A DNA stretch of 64,000 bases from Methylolobus aquaticus (lineage in GTDB: Bacteria > Pseudomonadota > Gammaproteobacteria > Methylococcales > Methylococcaceae), in contig SEYW01000014.1 of NCBI GenBank assembly GCA_004168015.1, positions 47,439-111,438 of the forward strand, written 5' to 3'. Below the pieces are notes generated by a model, which saw nothing but the letters and a program-made list of their open reading frames with translations, made no database searches and was not told the origin of the DNA. The position numbers and the translations under genes were made by a program. Of this stretch, positions 20,242-28,833 are shown piece after piece; position 1 is the first letter of the stretch; every line of letters starts with the position of its first letter.

Positions 20242-20838
20242 ATGAGTACGCCGCAAACCGTCCTGTCGATGACCGCTGACGAATTCCTCGAATGGGAACA
20301 GACCCAGTCCGAGAAGCACGAGTATGTCGACGGCTTCGTGTATCCGGTCTACGCGATGGTGGGTGCGCGCGATGCGCATGTGACCGTGGCGGGCAATGTA
20401 TTTGCCGAGCTCCTCGCCCATTTGCGCGGCGGTCCGTGCCGGGTGTACATCAGCGACATGAAGCTGCGCGTCGACGCCGCGAACGTGTATTTTTATCCCG
20501 ACGTGTTCGTGACCTGCGATGCGCGCGACCGCTCCGATCCGCTGGCAAAGCGTCACCCTAGCCTGATCGTCGAAGTCCTGTCGGATAGCACCGCGGCTTA
20601 CGACCGCGGCGAGAAGTTCGCACTTTACCGCCAGGTCGATAGCCTGCAGGAGTACGTGCTGATTGACCCGCTCCGGTTCACGGTCGACTGTTTCCGGCGC
20701 GATCCGTCCGATCACTGGGTGTTGTATCCGTTCGCCGGCAGCGACACGCTCGAATTGGCAAGCGTCGGTTTCAAGGCACCGCTGGCCGCGCTGTTCGAGG
20801 ACGTCGAGTCTGCGCTACCGGTACCGAATTCCGATTAG
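20242..20838 (+). CDS. Uma2-family (DUF820) putative endonuclease
   Basis: This 198-residue protein belongs to the Uma2 family, which has the PD-(D/E)xK nuclease fold. EFLEWEQTQSEKHEYVDGFVYP, then YYPD-like VYFYPDVFVTCD and PSLIVEVLSDSTAAYDRGEKFALYRQ, give the usual Asp/Glu-x-Val core followed by a basic helix. These genes are abundant in cyanobacteria and scattered elsewhere. Their biological role is unclear, and many are thought to be mobile or selfish. It stands alone between the ClC gene and msbA, with 276 and 156 base gaps. Confidence 0.88.
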   Translation: MSTPQTVLSMTADEFLEWEQTQSEKHEYVDGFVYPVYAMVGARDAHVTVAGNVFAELLAHLRGGPCRVYISDMKLRVDAANVYFYPDVFVTCDARDRSDPLAKRHPSLIVEVLSDSTAAYDRGEKFALYRQVDSLQEYVLIDPLRFTVDCFRRDPSDHWVLYPFAGSDTLELASVGFKAPLAALFEDVESALPVPNSD

Positions 20839-20994
20839 CCTGCCGCTCCCGGCCCAAGCGCGCCCCCAGCCATTTCGCTCGCAGTCCACCCAGCCTCCGG
20901 CACCGCTCTCGGGCTTCCGGCCGGGCCATGCGCTGCCACGGCATTTGGCGGCTTTCGCGTATCATTGCGTCTTTTTGCGCGTGCCCAATCGACC

Positions 20995-22821
20995 ATGACC
21001 GGCCAGTCCGACTCCCAGCAGACCCAAACCGGTCTCGCCATCTACCGCCGCCTCCTCGCCTACGGGATGCCGTACTGGAAGATGTTCGCCATCTCGGTCG
21101 TCGCGATGATCCTGTACGCGATGCTGGGGCCGGCGTTCGCGAAGCTGATCCAGCCGCTTATCGACGGCACCTTCATCGACAAGGACCCGGCCGTCATGCG
21201 CAACGCACCGTGGATCCTGCTCGGTCTGTCGCTGGTGCGGGGTGTCACGGGTTTCGCCGGGGATTACTGCTCGGGCTACGTCAGTCGCCGCATCATCGCC
21301 AATCTGCGCCGCGACCTGTTCGACCAACTGCTGTATCTGCCCTGCAAATACTACGACCGTTCGTCCTCGGGCCAGTTGTTGTCCCGTCTGCTCTACAACA
21401 CCGAGCAGGTTTCGAATGCGTTGACCACCGGCCTCGTCTCGGCTTTCAAGGATGCACTGACGATCATCGGCCTGACCGCGTTGATGATCTACGAAAACCT
21501 GATCCTGTCGACCGTGTTCATGCTGGTCGGGCCGCTGCTGGTGTTCAGCATCCGCTTCGTCAGCAAACGTTTCCGGAACATCAGCGCGCGCATCCAGGAG
21601 TCCATGGGGAATGTCAGCCATGTGGCTCAGGAGGTCATCGATGCGCACCGCATCGTCAAGGTCTTCAACGGCAGCGACTACGAGACCGAGAAATTCGCCC
21701 GTGAGAACGAGAGCAACGCGCGGCGCTACCTGCGGTTGATCTCGACCGACTCCCTCAGCAGTGCCGTGATCCAGTTCATCTATATCAGCGGCTTCGCGGC
21801 GATCCTGTATGTCGTCTCGTTGGAGTCGGTGCGGCAGACCATCACCCCGGGCAGCCTGATCGCGTTCGTGGCCGCGATGGCAATGATGCTGAGCCCGATC
21901 AAGCGGCTGATCAGCATCATGAGCACGATCCAGAAAGGGATCGCGGCCGGCGACAGCATCTTCGAGATGCTCGACACCGAGCGCGAACACGATACCGGCA
22001 CGCTGGAACTGGATAGAATCGAGGGACACATCGAATACCGGGCTATCAGCCTGAGCTACAACGAGGACCAGCAACCGGCGCTCAGCGACGTGAACCTGAC
22101 CATTGAAGCCGGCAAGACGGTCGCTCTGGTCGGGCAATCGGGCAGCGGCAAGACCTCGCTGGCCCGACTGCTGCCGCGCCTGTACGAGCCGACAGCGGGG
22201 GAAATCCGGATCGACGGTCATGCGATTCGGGATCTGACGCTTGCCAACCTGCGCGGCCACATTGCCTACGTCGGCCAGGAAGTCACGCTGTTCAACGACA
22301 CGGTGGCGAACAACATCGCCTATGGGCGGCGCGGTGCAGTTTCGCCCGAGGAGATCCGCGAGGCGGCGCGCGCCGCGCATGCCATGGAGTTCATCGAGGC
22401 CTTGCCGCAGGGTTTCGAGACGATGGTCGGGCAGCAGGGACTGATCCTGTCGGGTGGCCAGCGGCAGCGCATCGCGATTGCCCGCGCGTTGCTGAAGAAC
22501 GCGCCGATCCTGATTCTGGATGAGGCAACCTCGGCGCTCGATGCCGAGTCGGAGCGCCATGTACAGGCGGCCCTGGACATTCTGATGGCCAACCGGACCA
22601 CGCTCGTCATCGCGCACCGACTGTCGACCATCCAGAACGCCGACGAGATTTGTGTGCTGCGTGACGGGCGGGTCGTCGAGCAGGGAACTCATGCCGAGTT
22701 GCTCGCGGCTCACGGCGCGTATGCCGATCTCCATGCGTTGCAGTTCGGTCATGCCACCGGCGGCAGCCTCCGGCGCAGCGCGCCCGCTGCGGTCCAGGCG
22801 TCGCCGAATCCCGCCGTTTAA
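20995..22821 (+). CDS. msbA: Lipid A export ATPase MsbA
   Basis: This 608-residue half-transporter flips lipid A-core across the inner membrane. Six N-terminal helices precede the ATPase domain. Walker A is VGQSGSGKTSLARL, the signature is LSGGQRQRIAIARALLKNAP and Walker B is ILILDEATSALD, followed by VIAHRLSTI. The ATG at 20995 starts MTGQSDSQQ; a ten-residue upstream extension is possible but unconvincing. In many gammaproteobacteria msbA is followed by lpxK. Here the next gene is an unrelated small membrane protein. The nearby glycosyltransferases fit a role in outer-membrane assembly. Confidence 0.95.
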   Translation: MTGQSDSQQTQTGLAIYRRLLAYGMPYWKMFAISVVAMILYAMLGPAFAKLIQPLIDGTFIDKDPAVMRNAPWILLGLSLVRGVTGFAGDYCSGYVSRRIIANLRRDLFDQLLYLPCKYYDRSSSGQLLSRLLYNTEQVSNALTTGLVSAFKDALTIIGLTALMIYENLILSTVFMLVGPLLVFSIRFVSKRFRNISARIQESMGNVSHVAQEVIDAHRIVKVFNGSDYETEKFARENESNARRYLRLISTDSLSSAVIQFIYISGFAAILYVVSLESVRQTITPGSLIAFVAAMAMMLSPIKRLISIMSTIQKGIAAGDSIFEMLDTEREHDTGTLELDRIEGHIEYRAISLSYNEDQQPALSDVNLTIEAGKTVALVGQSGSGKTSLARLLPRLYEPTAGEIRIDGHAIRDLTLANLRGHIAYVGQEVTLFNDTVANNIAYGRRGAVSPEEIREAARAAHAMEFIEALPQGFETMVGQQGLILSGGQRQRIAIARALLKNAPILILDEATSALDAESERHVQAALDILMANRTTLVIAHRLSTIQNADEICVLRDGRVVEQGTHAELLAAHGAYADLHALQFGHATGGSLRRSAPAAVQASPNPAV

Positions 22822-22867
22822 GGTGCCGCCGCTTCGAGGCACTCAAATGTCAGCTAAATCCGGGATA

Positions 22868-22896
22868 TTGCGGTTTCGCGGGTTTCGCCATAAGGT
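22868..22896 (+). promoter_or_regulatory. Candidate sigma-70 promoter for the Ala/Pro-rich membrane protein
   Basis: TTGCGG (22868-22873) and TAAGGT (22891-22896) are separated by exactly 17 bases. Transcription would start near 22903, at the first bases of a strong hairpin, and would run about 88 bases to the ATG at 22991. Spacing and position make this one of the more credible promoter calls in the window. Confidence 0.45.
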
Positions 22897-22901
22897 GTAG
22901 C

Positions 22902-22934
22902 GGCCGAGGCGCCGAACCAGGGGGCGCCTCGGCC
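22902..22934. repeat. Perfect 12-bp inverted repeat, predicted 5' leader hairpin
   Basis: GGCCGAGGCGCC (22902-22913) and GGCGCCTCGGCC (22923-22934) are perfect complements around a nine-base loop. No T-run follows on the forward strand, so it is not a standard terminator of msbA, which ends 80 bases earlier. Because the predicted start site falls at its left edge, it may form a 5'-terminal stem-loop on the next mRNA. A bidirectional or Rho-assisted terminator is the alternative. Confidence 0.6.
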
Positions 22935-22990
22935 ACGAAAAACGCGCAAGCAATCTAAAACGACAAACAATCCTGGAGAGGAGAGAGAAC

Positions 22991-23491
22991 ATGTTCGAGT
23001 TGGTAGCGGGCTTGACGGTGGTATTCGCCGGTTATGTTTTATACGAGGTCTTCAAGACGGTTTCGGAAACCAACCGCCGGCCTCCCGTAGCCGGTCCGGC
23101 TCAGGAGAAGGCCAAGCTCCCGCCCGAGGCCAAGGCTGCTGCGGCCAAGCCGGTCGAGGTGCCGAAGCCTGCTGCCGAGCCAGTGCCCGAGCCGGTTGCT
23201 GAAGCCACCGCGCCGCCGCCGGCCGCCGAAGCCGCCGCGGAGCCTGCATCGGCGCCGATCTCGGCTCCGCCCACCGACAAGGTGATCTCGACGTTGCGCA
23301 ACCCTGCCACCGGCGAGACCTGCCCCGTGCCGACGAATTACCGCTTTGCCAAGAAGTGGGTCAAAGATGCGCTGGTTGCCGAAGGCTTGCTCGACCGGGT
23401 CTACAAGGCAGCGGATCTCGATGACGTGGGTTCGCAGCAGGTCAAGGAGGCGATCGGACGGCTGAAGAGCATCGAGAAATATCAGGGTTGA
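22991..23491 (+). CDS. Membrane-anchored Ala/Pro-rich protein with a C-terminal helical domain
   Basis: This 166-residue protein of unknown function has one N-terminal membrane helix (LVAGLTVVFAGYVLYEVF, residues 3-20). A disordered linker rich in Ala, Pro, Glu and Lys with PxP-like repeats spans about 35-95. A compact C-terminal domain (KVISTLRNPATGETC to the end) contains helices such as YRFAKKWVKDALVAEGLLDRV. The ribosome site GGAGAGGAGAGAG, directly upstream of the ATG, is the strongest in this window. With the candidate promoter and leader hairpin it suggests high expression. The layout resembles a periplasm- or cytoplasm-spanning tether. I do not recognise the C-terminal domain. Confidence 0.85.
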   Translation: MFELVAGLTVVFAGYVLYEVFKTVSETNRRPPVAGPAQEKAKLPPEAKAAAAKPVEVPKPAAEPVPEPVAEATAPPPAAEAAAEPASAPISAPPTDKVISTLRNPATGETCPVPTNYRFAKKWVKDALVAEGLLDRVYKAADLDDVGSQQVKEAIGRLKSIEKYQG

Positions 23492-23499
23492 AACAACCC
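23485..23499. terminator. Short hairpin overlapping the stop codon between convergent genes
   Basis: GGGTTG-AAA-CAACCC overlaps the last codons and stop of the preceding gene and faces pilR, which converges from the right. A second small stem (GCCGC-TCCG-GCGGC, 23511-23524) follows. Neither is followed by a T-run, so termination is only a possibility. Confidence 0.3.
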
Positions 23500-23584
23500 G
23501 CTTGAGTCCCGCCGCTCCGGCGGCGAAGGACTATTGCAGACGGGGTATCACAGCAGGGTCTCGGGCGGCCGCTTTCGGCCGTCG

Positions 23585-24928
23585 TCATTCCAGGCCCAGT
23601 CGCTTGAGGCGGTAGCGCAGCGACCGGAAGGTCAGCCCCAGCACGCGTGCCGCCGCCGTCCTGTTCCAGTGCGTTTTCTCCAGCGCCTCCAGAATCGCGC
23701 GTTTCTCCACGTCGTCGATATAACGGTCCAGCGGCATCGAACGGTCGTAGGGCGCGGCTTCCGTCGACCGACCCGCGTCGGTTCCCGCTTCGAGCAGCAG
23801 GTCGCCAGGCTTGATCTCGGTCTCGTCGCACATCGCGACGGCGCGTTCAAGAATGTTCTCCAGTTCGCGGACGTTGCCCGGGAACGCATAGGCGGCGAGT
23901 CGATCGAGGGCGGCTTGACTGAGCCGTAGGCCGGGCAGACCGTTTTCGGTCGCGATCCGCGCCAGAATGCGTTCGGCCAATTGCGCGATATCGCCACCCC
24001 GGTCACGCAGCGGCGGCACGTGCAGTTCGATGACATTGATCCGATAGAAGAGATCCTGGCGAAACGCTCCGTCGCGCACCGCTTCGGTCAGATTCGTGTG
24101 TGTCGCACTGAGGATCCGCACGTCGACGCGAATCTCCTTGGGATCGCCGATTCGCCGCACGGACTTTTCCTGGATCGCGCGCAGCAGTTTGACTTGCAGC
24201 GACAGTGGCAGGTCCCCGACTTCGTCCAGAAACAGGGTCCCGCCATCCGCGGCCTGGAACAGGCCTTCCTTGTCGCTTGCTGCGCCGGTAAAGCTGCCCT
24301 TGCGGTGGCCGAAGAACTCGCTTTCCATCAGTTCCCCCGGAATCGCGCCGCAGTTCACCGCAATGAACGGCTGGTCGGCCCGCGGGCTCTTGCTGTGGAT
24401 CAGGCGGGCGACCAGATCCTTGCCGGTGCCCGATTCACCGGTGATCAGGATGGGTGCCTGGCTGCGGGCGAGCTTGACGATGGTGGCGCGGATCTGCCGC
24501 ATCGCCGGCGAGTCACCGATCAGTGTGTCGCGCGACCGCCGGTCGATGTGGTCGCTGTGCAGACTGAGCTTCAGTCCGACCTCGACCAGACGGCGCAATA
24601 CTTCGAGGTCGATCGGCTTCGGGACGAAGTCGAAGGCGCCGCTCTTCAGTGCCCGGATCGCGACGTCCATGTTGCCGTACGCGGTGATGACAGCCACCGG
24701 CAGGTTCGGGTACCGCTGCTGGATCATCTCGACGAGGTCCAGTCCATTGCCGTCGGGCAGCTTCATGTCGGTCAGGACCAGATGCACGGTGCCGCTGTCG
24801 ATCAGCGCACGTCCCGTGGCCAGATCCTCGGCGGACTTGACGGTGACCCCCATGCGGCGGAGCGTGATGCCGAGCAGTTCCCGAATGTCGGGCTCGTCGT
24901 CGATGATCAGTACGACCGGTTCAGTCAT
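23585..24928 (-). CDS. pilR: NtrC-family sigma-54 response regulator, PilR-like
   Basis: This 447-residue regulator should activate sigma-54 promoters, classically the type IV pilin gene. The receiver domain (1-120) has Asp54 in VLTDMKLPDG as phosphoacceptor. The AAA+ domain (about 135-370) has Walker A GESGTGKD and the sigma-54 contact loop as GSFTGA rather than GAFTGA, and Walker B is GGTLFLDEVGDLPL. The C-terminus carries a Fis-type helix-turn-helix (WNRTAAARVLGLTFRSLRYRLKRLGLE). It starts two bases after the kinase gene ends, so the pair is cotranscribed. No pilin gene is within the window. Confidence 0.92.
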   Translation of the reverse strand: MTEPVVLIIDDEPDIRELLGITLRRMGVTVKSAEDLATGRALIDSGTVHLVLTDMKLPDGNGLDLVEMIQQRYPNLPVAVITAYGNMDVAIRALKSGAFDFVPKPIDLEVLRRLVEVGLKLSLHSDHIDRRSRDTLIGDSPAMRQIRATIVKLARSQAPILITGESGTGKDLVARLIHSKSPRADQPFIAVNCGAIPGELMESEFFGHRKGSFTGAASDKEGLFQAADGGTLFLDEVGDLPLSLQVKLLRAIQEKSVRRIGDPKEIRVDVRILSATHTNLTEAVRDGAFRQDLFYRINVIELHVPPLRDRGGDIAQLAERILARIATENGLPGLRLSQAALDRLAAYAFPGNVRELENILERAVAMCDETEIKPGDLLLEAGTDAGRSTEAAPYDRSMPLDRYIDDVEKRAILEALEKTHWNRTAAARVLGLTFRSLRYRLKRLGLE

Positions 24929-24930
24929 GT

Positions 24931-26628
24931 TCAGATCGCCGGGTTCTGGCCGTCAGCCAGGCAAAGGCGGAACTCGCTGCCATCGCTGAGCGGCCGATAG
25001 TCGATCCGGGCCTGGTTGAGTTCGGCCAGTTCGCGTGCCACGTAGAGCCCCAGGCCCACGCCGCTGCGTGACGTCGTGAAGAAGGGTTCGAAAATCTGAT
25101 CGGCGGTCTGTCCATCGATGCCCCCGCCGTGGTCCACCACGGCCAGGCAGGGGCGACCGTCTCGTGCGTCCGCTTCAAGGCGTATCTCCAGCATGGTTTT
25201 GTCCGGTCGCCCGTATTTCATCGCGTTGGTGCACAGATTGTCCAATATTTGCCGGAGATGGCTCGGATCGATCAGCGCGCACAGCGAGCGTTCGGCGCCG
25301 CGCAGCGCGAAGGGCGGAGCGGACAGATCGCGCTCCTCGGTGAAGTCATCCAGAAACCGGCTGACCCAGGGGCCCAGTTCCACGCGTTCGCGCTGGGTGC
25401 TGCGGCCGCGCGACAGTTGCAGGACGTTCTCGACGATTTCGTTGACGCGTTTCGAGTGGCGCAGAATGATCTCGAGGAGGCGCTGATCCTCCCCGCTCAG
25501 GGCATCCGACTCCGTCAGGAGCTGAGCGGCATGGTGGATAGCGCTGAGCGGGTTGCGCACTTCGTGCGCAATGCTGCCGGTCAGGCGGCCGAGCGACGTC
25601 AGCTTGCTATGTTGCACGCGCTGTTTGTGGACGGCTTCGTCTTCGAGCATGACCATGTTCAGCGCGGGGTCCGAATGCAGCAGGCGCGCGAACCGGGCAT
25701 GGACCGGCTGGCCGTTCGGCGAACGCAGCGTGCCGGAGGCCTCCGAATCCTGTTGGGACCATTCCACATAAGCCTGCTGGAATACCGGGTTGAGATCCTT
25801 GACGGAGGCGACCGAAGCACCCGCCCCGAGCAGGCGTCGCGCCGCAGGGTTGGCGGTCCGGATGCGTTGCTGGTCGTCCAGCACGAGGATGCCGGACTGG
25901 AGATGGTCGATGATGAAGGCGTTCAGCTGACGCAGCGTTGCCAGGTCGTGGCTGCGCTGGGCGGCCAGCAACTGGCTCTGCTCCGCACGCGCCGACAGTG
26001 CCGTGGCCAGCAGTGCGACGGCGAAGAACGCCGCGCCCAGCAGACCCGCCGAGGTCAGGGACATCGCCGACGGCAGCACGCCCAGCCCGATGGACAACTC
26101 CTGCGACAGCACGGCAATGCTCGCGACCGCCGCAAAGCCCAGGGCGCAGCGTCCCCCGGTAAGGATGCCGCCCGCAGCGACGGTGCAGGCCATCAGGATC
26201 CCGAGTCCTCCGGACACGCCGCCCGAGGCGCTCATCAGCATCGCGATCAGCGCGATGTCAGTCAGCACCTGCAGGTTGACCTGGGTCGTGTACTGAGGAC
26301 GGCGCAGCGCGACCAGGGGTGCACTGAGCAGTGCGGTGATCAGACACAGGCCGGAAACCGTGGCGAAGCGTTGGGGATCCTGCACGTCCACCAGCGAGGT
26401 CAAGCGGCCGAGCCACAGGGGCACGACGAACGCGAACCCCAGTACGCCGCGGTAGCCGACGTACAACACCAGCGATCGCCAGGCCGGATCGACCTGCACC
26501 CGGTAATTCGGGGAAAAGGGACAGGGCGTCAGATAAGCGCCCGGGTCGGCTGCATCGGGAGTCGCAACGCCGTCTTCGGCGCCGTTGACGGTGGATGTCT
26601 TCGTTCCTTCGAGCGAACCCGTTGCCAT
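24931..26628 (-). CDS. pilS: Membrane sensor histidine kinase, PilS-like
   Basis: This 565-residue kinase has about six N-terminal membrane helices, as in PilS. A PAS-like segment (AFIIDHLQSGILVLDDQQRIRTANPAARRLLG) is followed by the phosphoacceptor helix LTGSIAHEVRNPLSAIHHAA, and then an ATPase domain with NLCTNAMKYG, DHGGGIDGQ and GVGLGLYVAREL. It would phosphorylate the adjacent PilR-like regulator. I chose ATG 26628; a GTG at 26685 would add 19 residues with no supporting ribosome site. The gene is divergent from sucC, and the 126 bases between them must hold both promoters. Confidence 0.9.
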   Translation of the reverse strand: MATGSLEGTKTSTVNGAEDGVATPDAADPGAYLTPCPFSPNYRVQVDPAWRSLVLYVGYRGVLGFAFVVPLWLGRLTSLVDVQDPQRFATVSGLCLITALLSAPLVALRRPQYTTQVNLQVLTDIALIAMLMSASGGVSGGLGILMACTVAAGGILTGGRCALGFAAVASIAVLSQELSIGLGVLPSAMSLTSAGLLGAAFFAVALLATALSARAEQSQLLAAQRSHDLATLRQLNAFIIDHLQSGILVLDDQQRIRTANPAARRLLGAGASVASVKDLNPVFQQAYVEWSQQDSEASGTLRSPNGQPVHARFARLLHSDPALNMVMLEDEAVHKQRVQHSKLTSLGRLTGSIAHEVRNPLSAIHHAAQLLTESDALSGEDQRLLEIILRHSKRVNEIVENVLQLSRGRSTQRERVELGPWVSRFLDDFTEERDLSAPPFALRGAERSLCALIDPSHLRQILDNLCTNAMKYGRPDKTMLEIRLEADARDGRPCLAVVDHGGGIDGQTADQIFEPFFTTSRSGVGLGLYVARELAELNQARIDYRPLSDGSEFRLCLADGQNPAI

Positions 26629-26655
26629 CGCGGTGCAGTTTTCGCAGGACTTGGC

Positions 26656-26661
26656 TAAAAT
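26656..26661 (+). promoter_or_regulatory. Possible -10 element for sucCD
   Basis: TAAAAT differs from the sigma-70 consensus at one base and lies in an A/T-rich patch 94 bases upstream of sucC, between the divergent pilS and sucC genes. No good -35 hexamer is visible at the right distance. Confidence 0.3.
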
Positions 26662-26754
26662 GCCGTTTCGCAAAGATTTTAGCACTCGCGGCCCGTAAAC
26701 GGCCTGTTCCGGCAGCGCAAACCACGCCGGATAACGCTCTTCGGTTCCACACTG

Positions 26755-27918
26755 ATGAACCTACACGAATACCAATCCAAAGCCCTGTTCGCCGACTACG
26801 GCATCGACGTCCCTCGGGGGCAGGTCGCCTTCTCGGCGGAACAGGCCTGCGCGGCAGCGATGGCGCTCGGCGGCGACCGCTGGGTGCTCAAGGCGCAGTC
26901 GCATACCGGTGGTCGAGGTAAGGCCGGCGGAGTCCGCGTCGTCGAAGGCCTGGACTCGGTGGCCGCCGTCGCGTCGGAGCTCTTGGGGATGCGCCTGGTG
27001 ACGCACCAGACCGGCCCTGCGGGGCTTCCGGTCAGCGGGGTACTGGTCGAGGAGGTCCGGCCGATCGCGCGCGAGCTCTACTTGAGCGCGCTGGTCGACC
27101 GCGCCAGCGCCCGGATTCTGTTCATCGCATCCGAACAGGGCGGCATGGACATCGAGGCCGTGGCGGCGGAGCAGCCCGAGGCGATCCTGACCTGCAGTGT
27201 CGACCCGGTGGTCGGCCTGCAGGCCTACCAGACCCGCGACCTGGCCTTCGCGATGAAGCTGCAGGGCGCGCAGGTGGCCGCGCTGGGGCGCATCATGCAA
27301 GGACTCTACCGGTTGTTGCTCGACAAGGATCTGAGCCAGGTCGAGGTCAATCCGCTGATCGTGAACGAGGCGGGGCAGCTGCTGGCGCTGGATGCAAAGA
27401 TCAACATCGACGACAACGCCCTGTACGCGCATCCGGACCTCGTCGAACTGCGGGACCTGTCGCAGGAAGATGCCACCGAAGCCGCCGCGCGCGAGCACGG
27501 GCTCAGCTATGTCACCCTCGACGGCGAGATCGGCTGCATGGTCAACGGCGCCGGCCTCGCGATGGCGACCATGGACATGGTGCGGCTGCACGGCGGCATG
27601 CCGGCGAATTTCCTCGACGTCGGTGGCGGCACGACTGCGGCCAAGGTCGCCGAGGCGTTCAAACTGATCCTGGCCGACGACAAGGTCAAGGCCGTGCTGG
27701 TCAACATCTTCGGCGGCATCGTCCGCTGCGACCTGATCGCCGAGGGCGTCATCACGGCCGTGAAGGAGGTCCATGTCGCGGTGCCGGTGATCGTCCGGCT
27801 CGAGGGCACCAATGCCGAGGCCGGCAGGACCATGCTGGCCGAATCGGGACTCGCGATCATCGCTGCAGCCGACCTGGACGAGGCGGCCAGCAAGGCAGTG
27901 GAGGCAGCACGCGCATGA
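26755..27918 (+). CDS. sucC: Succinyl-CoA synthetase (ADP-forming) beta subunit
   Basis: This 387-residue subunit, with SucD, interconverts succinyl-CoA and succinate with formation of ATP or GTP in the citric acid cycle. [17 protein letters not shown] and [15 protein letters not shown] mark the ATP-grasp domain. [20 protein letters not shown] and [18 protein letters not shown] lie in the ligase/CoA part. The length is nearly identical to the E. coli enzyme. Its stop overlaps the sucD ATG by four bases. A malate-CoA ligase beta subunit is the closest alternative family; the motifs fit SucC better. Confidence 0.95.
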   Translation: MNLHEYQSKALFADYGIDVPRGQVAFSAEQACAAAMALGGDRWVLKAQSHTGGRGKAGGVRVVEGLDSVAAVASELLGMRLVTHQTGPAGLPVSGVLVEEVRPIARELYLSALVDRASARILFIASEQGGMDIEAVAAEQPEAILTCSVDPVVGLQAYQTRDLAFAMKLQGAQVAALGRIMQGLYRLLLDKDLSQVEVNPLIVNEAGQLLALDAKINIDDNALYAHPDLVELRDLSQEDATEAAAREHGLSYVTLDGEIGCMVNGAGLAMATMDMVRLHGGMPANFLDVGGGTTAAKVAEAFKLILADDKVKAVLVNIFGGIVRCDLIAEGVITAVKEVHVAVPVIVRLEGTNAEAGRTMLAESGLAIIAAADLDEAASKAVEAARA

Positions 27919-28787
27919 GCATTCTGATCGATCGTTCGACGCGGCTGATCTGCCAGGGCTTTACCGGCAAACAGGCGACGTTCCACTCCGAGCAGTGTCT
28001 CGCCTATGGCACGCAACTGGTCGGCGGTGTCACGCCCGGCAAGGGTGGCACGACCCACCTCGGCCTGCCGGTCTACGACACGGTGCGGCAGGCGGTGTCC
28101 GGCACCGGGGCCACGGCCTCGATGATCTACGTCCCGCCGCCGTTTGCCGCCGATGCGATACTCGAGGCGGCCGACGCCGGCATCACGCTGATCGTCTGCA
28201 TCACCGAAGGCATACCGGTGCTGCAGATGATGAAAGTGAAAAATGCCCTGCGCGGTTATCCCGATGTCCGGCTGATCGGCCCGAACTGCCCGGGGGTGAT
28301 CACGCCGGGCGAATGCAAGATCGGCATCATGCCCGGTTTCATTCACATGCCGGGCTCGGTCGGCATCGTGTCGCGCTCCGGTACGCTGACCTACGAGGCC
28401 GTGTTCCAGACGACACGCGCCGGTCTCGGGCAGAGCACCTGTGTCGGTATCGGCGGCGATCCGATCAAGGGGCTGGATTTCATCGACGTGCTGGCCTTGT
28501 TCCAGGCCGATGAGCAAACCCGCGGCATCATCCTGGTCGGTGAGATCGGGGGCAGTGCCGAGGAAGAAGCGGCCGAGTACATCCGCGCCCACGTCACGAA
28601 GCCGGTCGTCGGCTATATCGCCGGCCTGACCGCTCCGCCGGGCAAGCGCATGGGCCATGCCGGTGCCATCATCACCGGCGGCAAGGGGACCGGTCAGGGC
28701 AAGGTCGCCGCGCTGCAGGCGGCCGGCATCGCGGTGGTCGATTCGCCGTCCGCGATGGGGCGCCGGATGTCGGAGCTGCTGGCCTGA
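27915..28787 (+). CDS. sucD: Succinyl-CoA synthetase alpha subunit
   Basis: This 290-residue subunit carries the phosphohistidine and the CoA site. [27 protein letters not shown] is the usual start. [34 protein letters not shown] and [13 protein letters not shown] (active-site histidine) are all present. The ATG overlaps the sucC stop, giving coupled synthesis of a 1:1 complex. nadE follows 46 bases later and may be cotranscribed. Confidence 0.96.
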   Translation: MSILIDRSTRLICQGFTGKQATFHSEQCLAYGTQLVGGVTPGKGGTTHLGLPVYDTVRQAVSGTGATASMIYVPPPFAADAILEAADAGITLIVCITEGIPVLQMMKVKNALRGYPDVRLIGPNCPGVITPGECKIGIMPGFIHMPGSVGIVSRSGTLTYEAVFQTTRAGLGQSTCVGIGGDPIKGLDFIDVLALFQADEQTRGIILVGEIGGSAEEEAAEYIRAHVTKPVVGYIAGLTAPPGKRMGHAGAIITGGKGTGQGKVAALQAAGIAVVDSPSAMGRRMSELLA

Positions 28788-28833
28788 AGCCTCCCGCTCT
28801 CCGAATGCGATCGCACGCGTGGGGTGCCGGGCG

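Noticed and set aside
20962..22842. A 626-codon open frame antisense to msbA
   Set aside because: The forward frame has all ABC transporter motifs. The reverse product is Asp/Gln/Arg-rich with no domain, so it is a GC-driven shadow.
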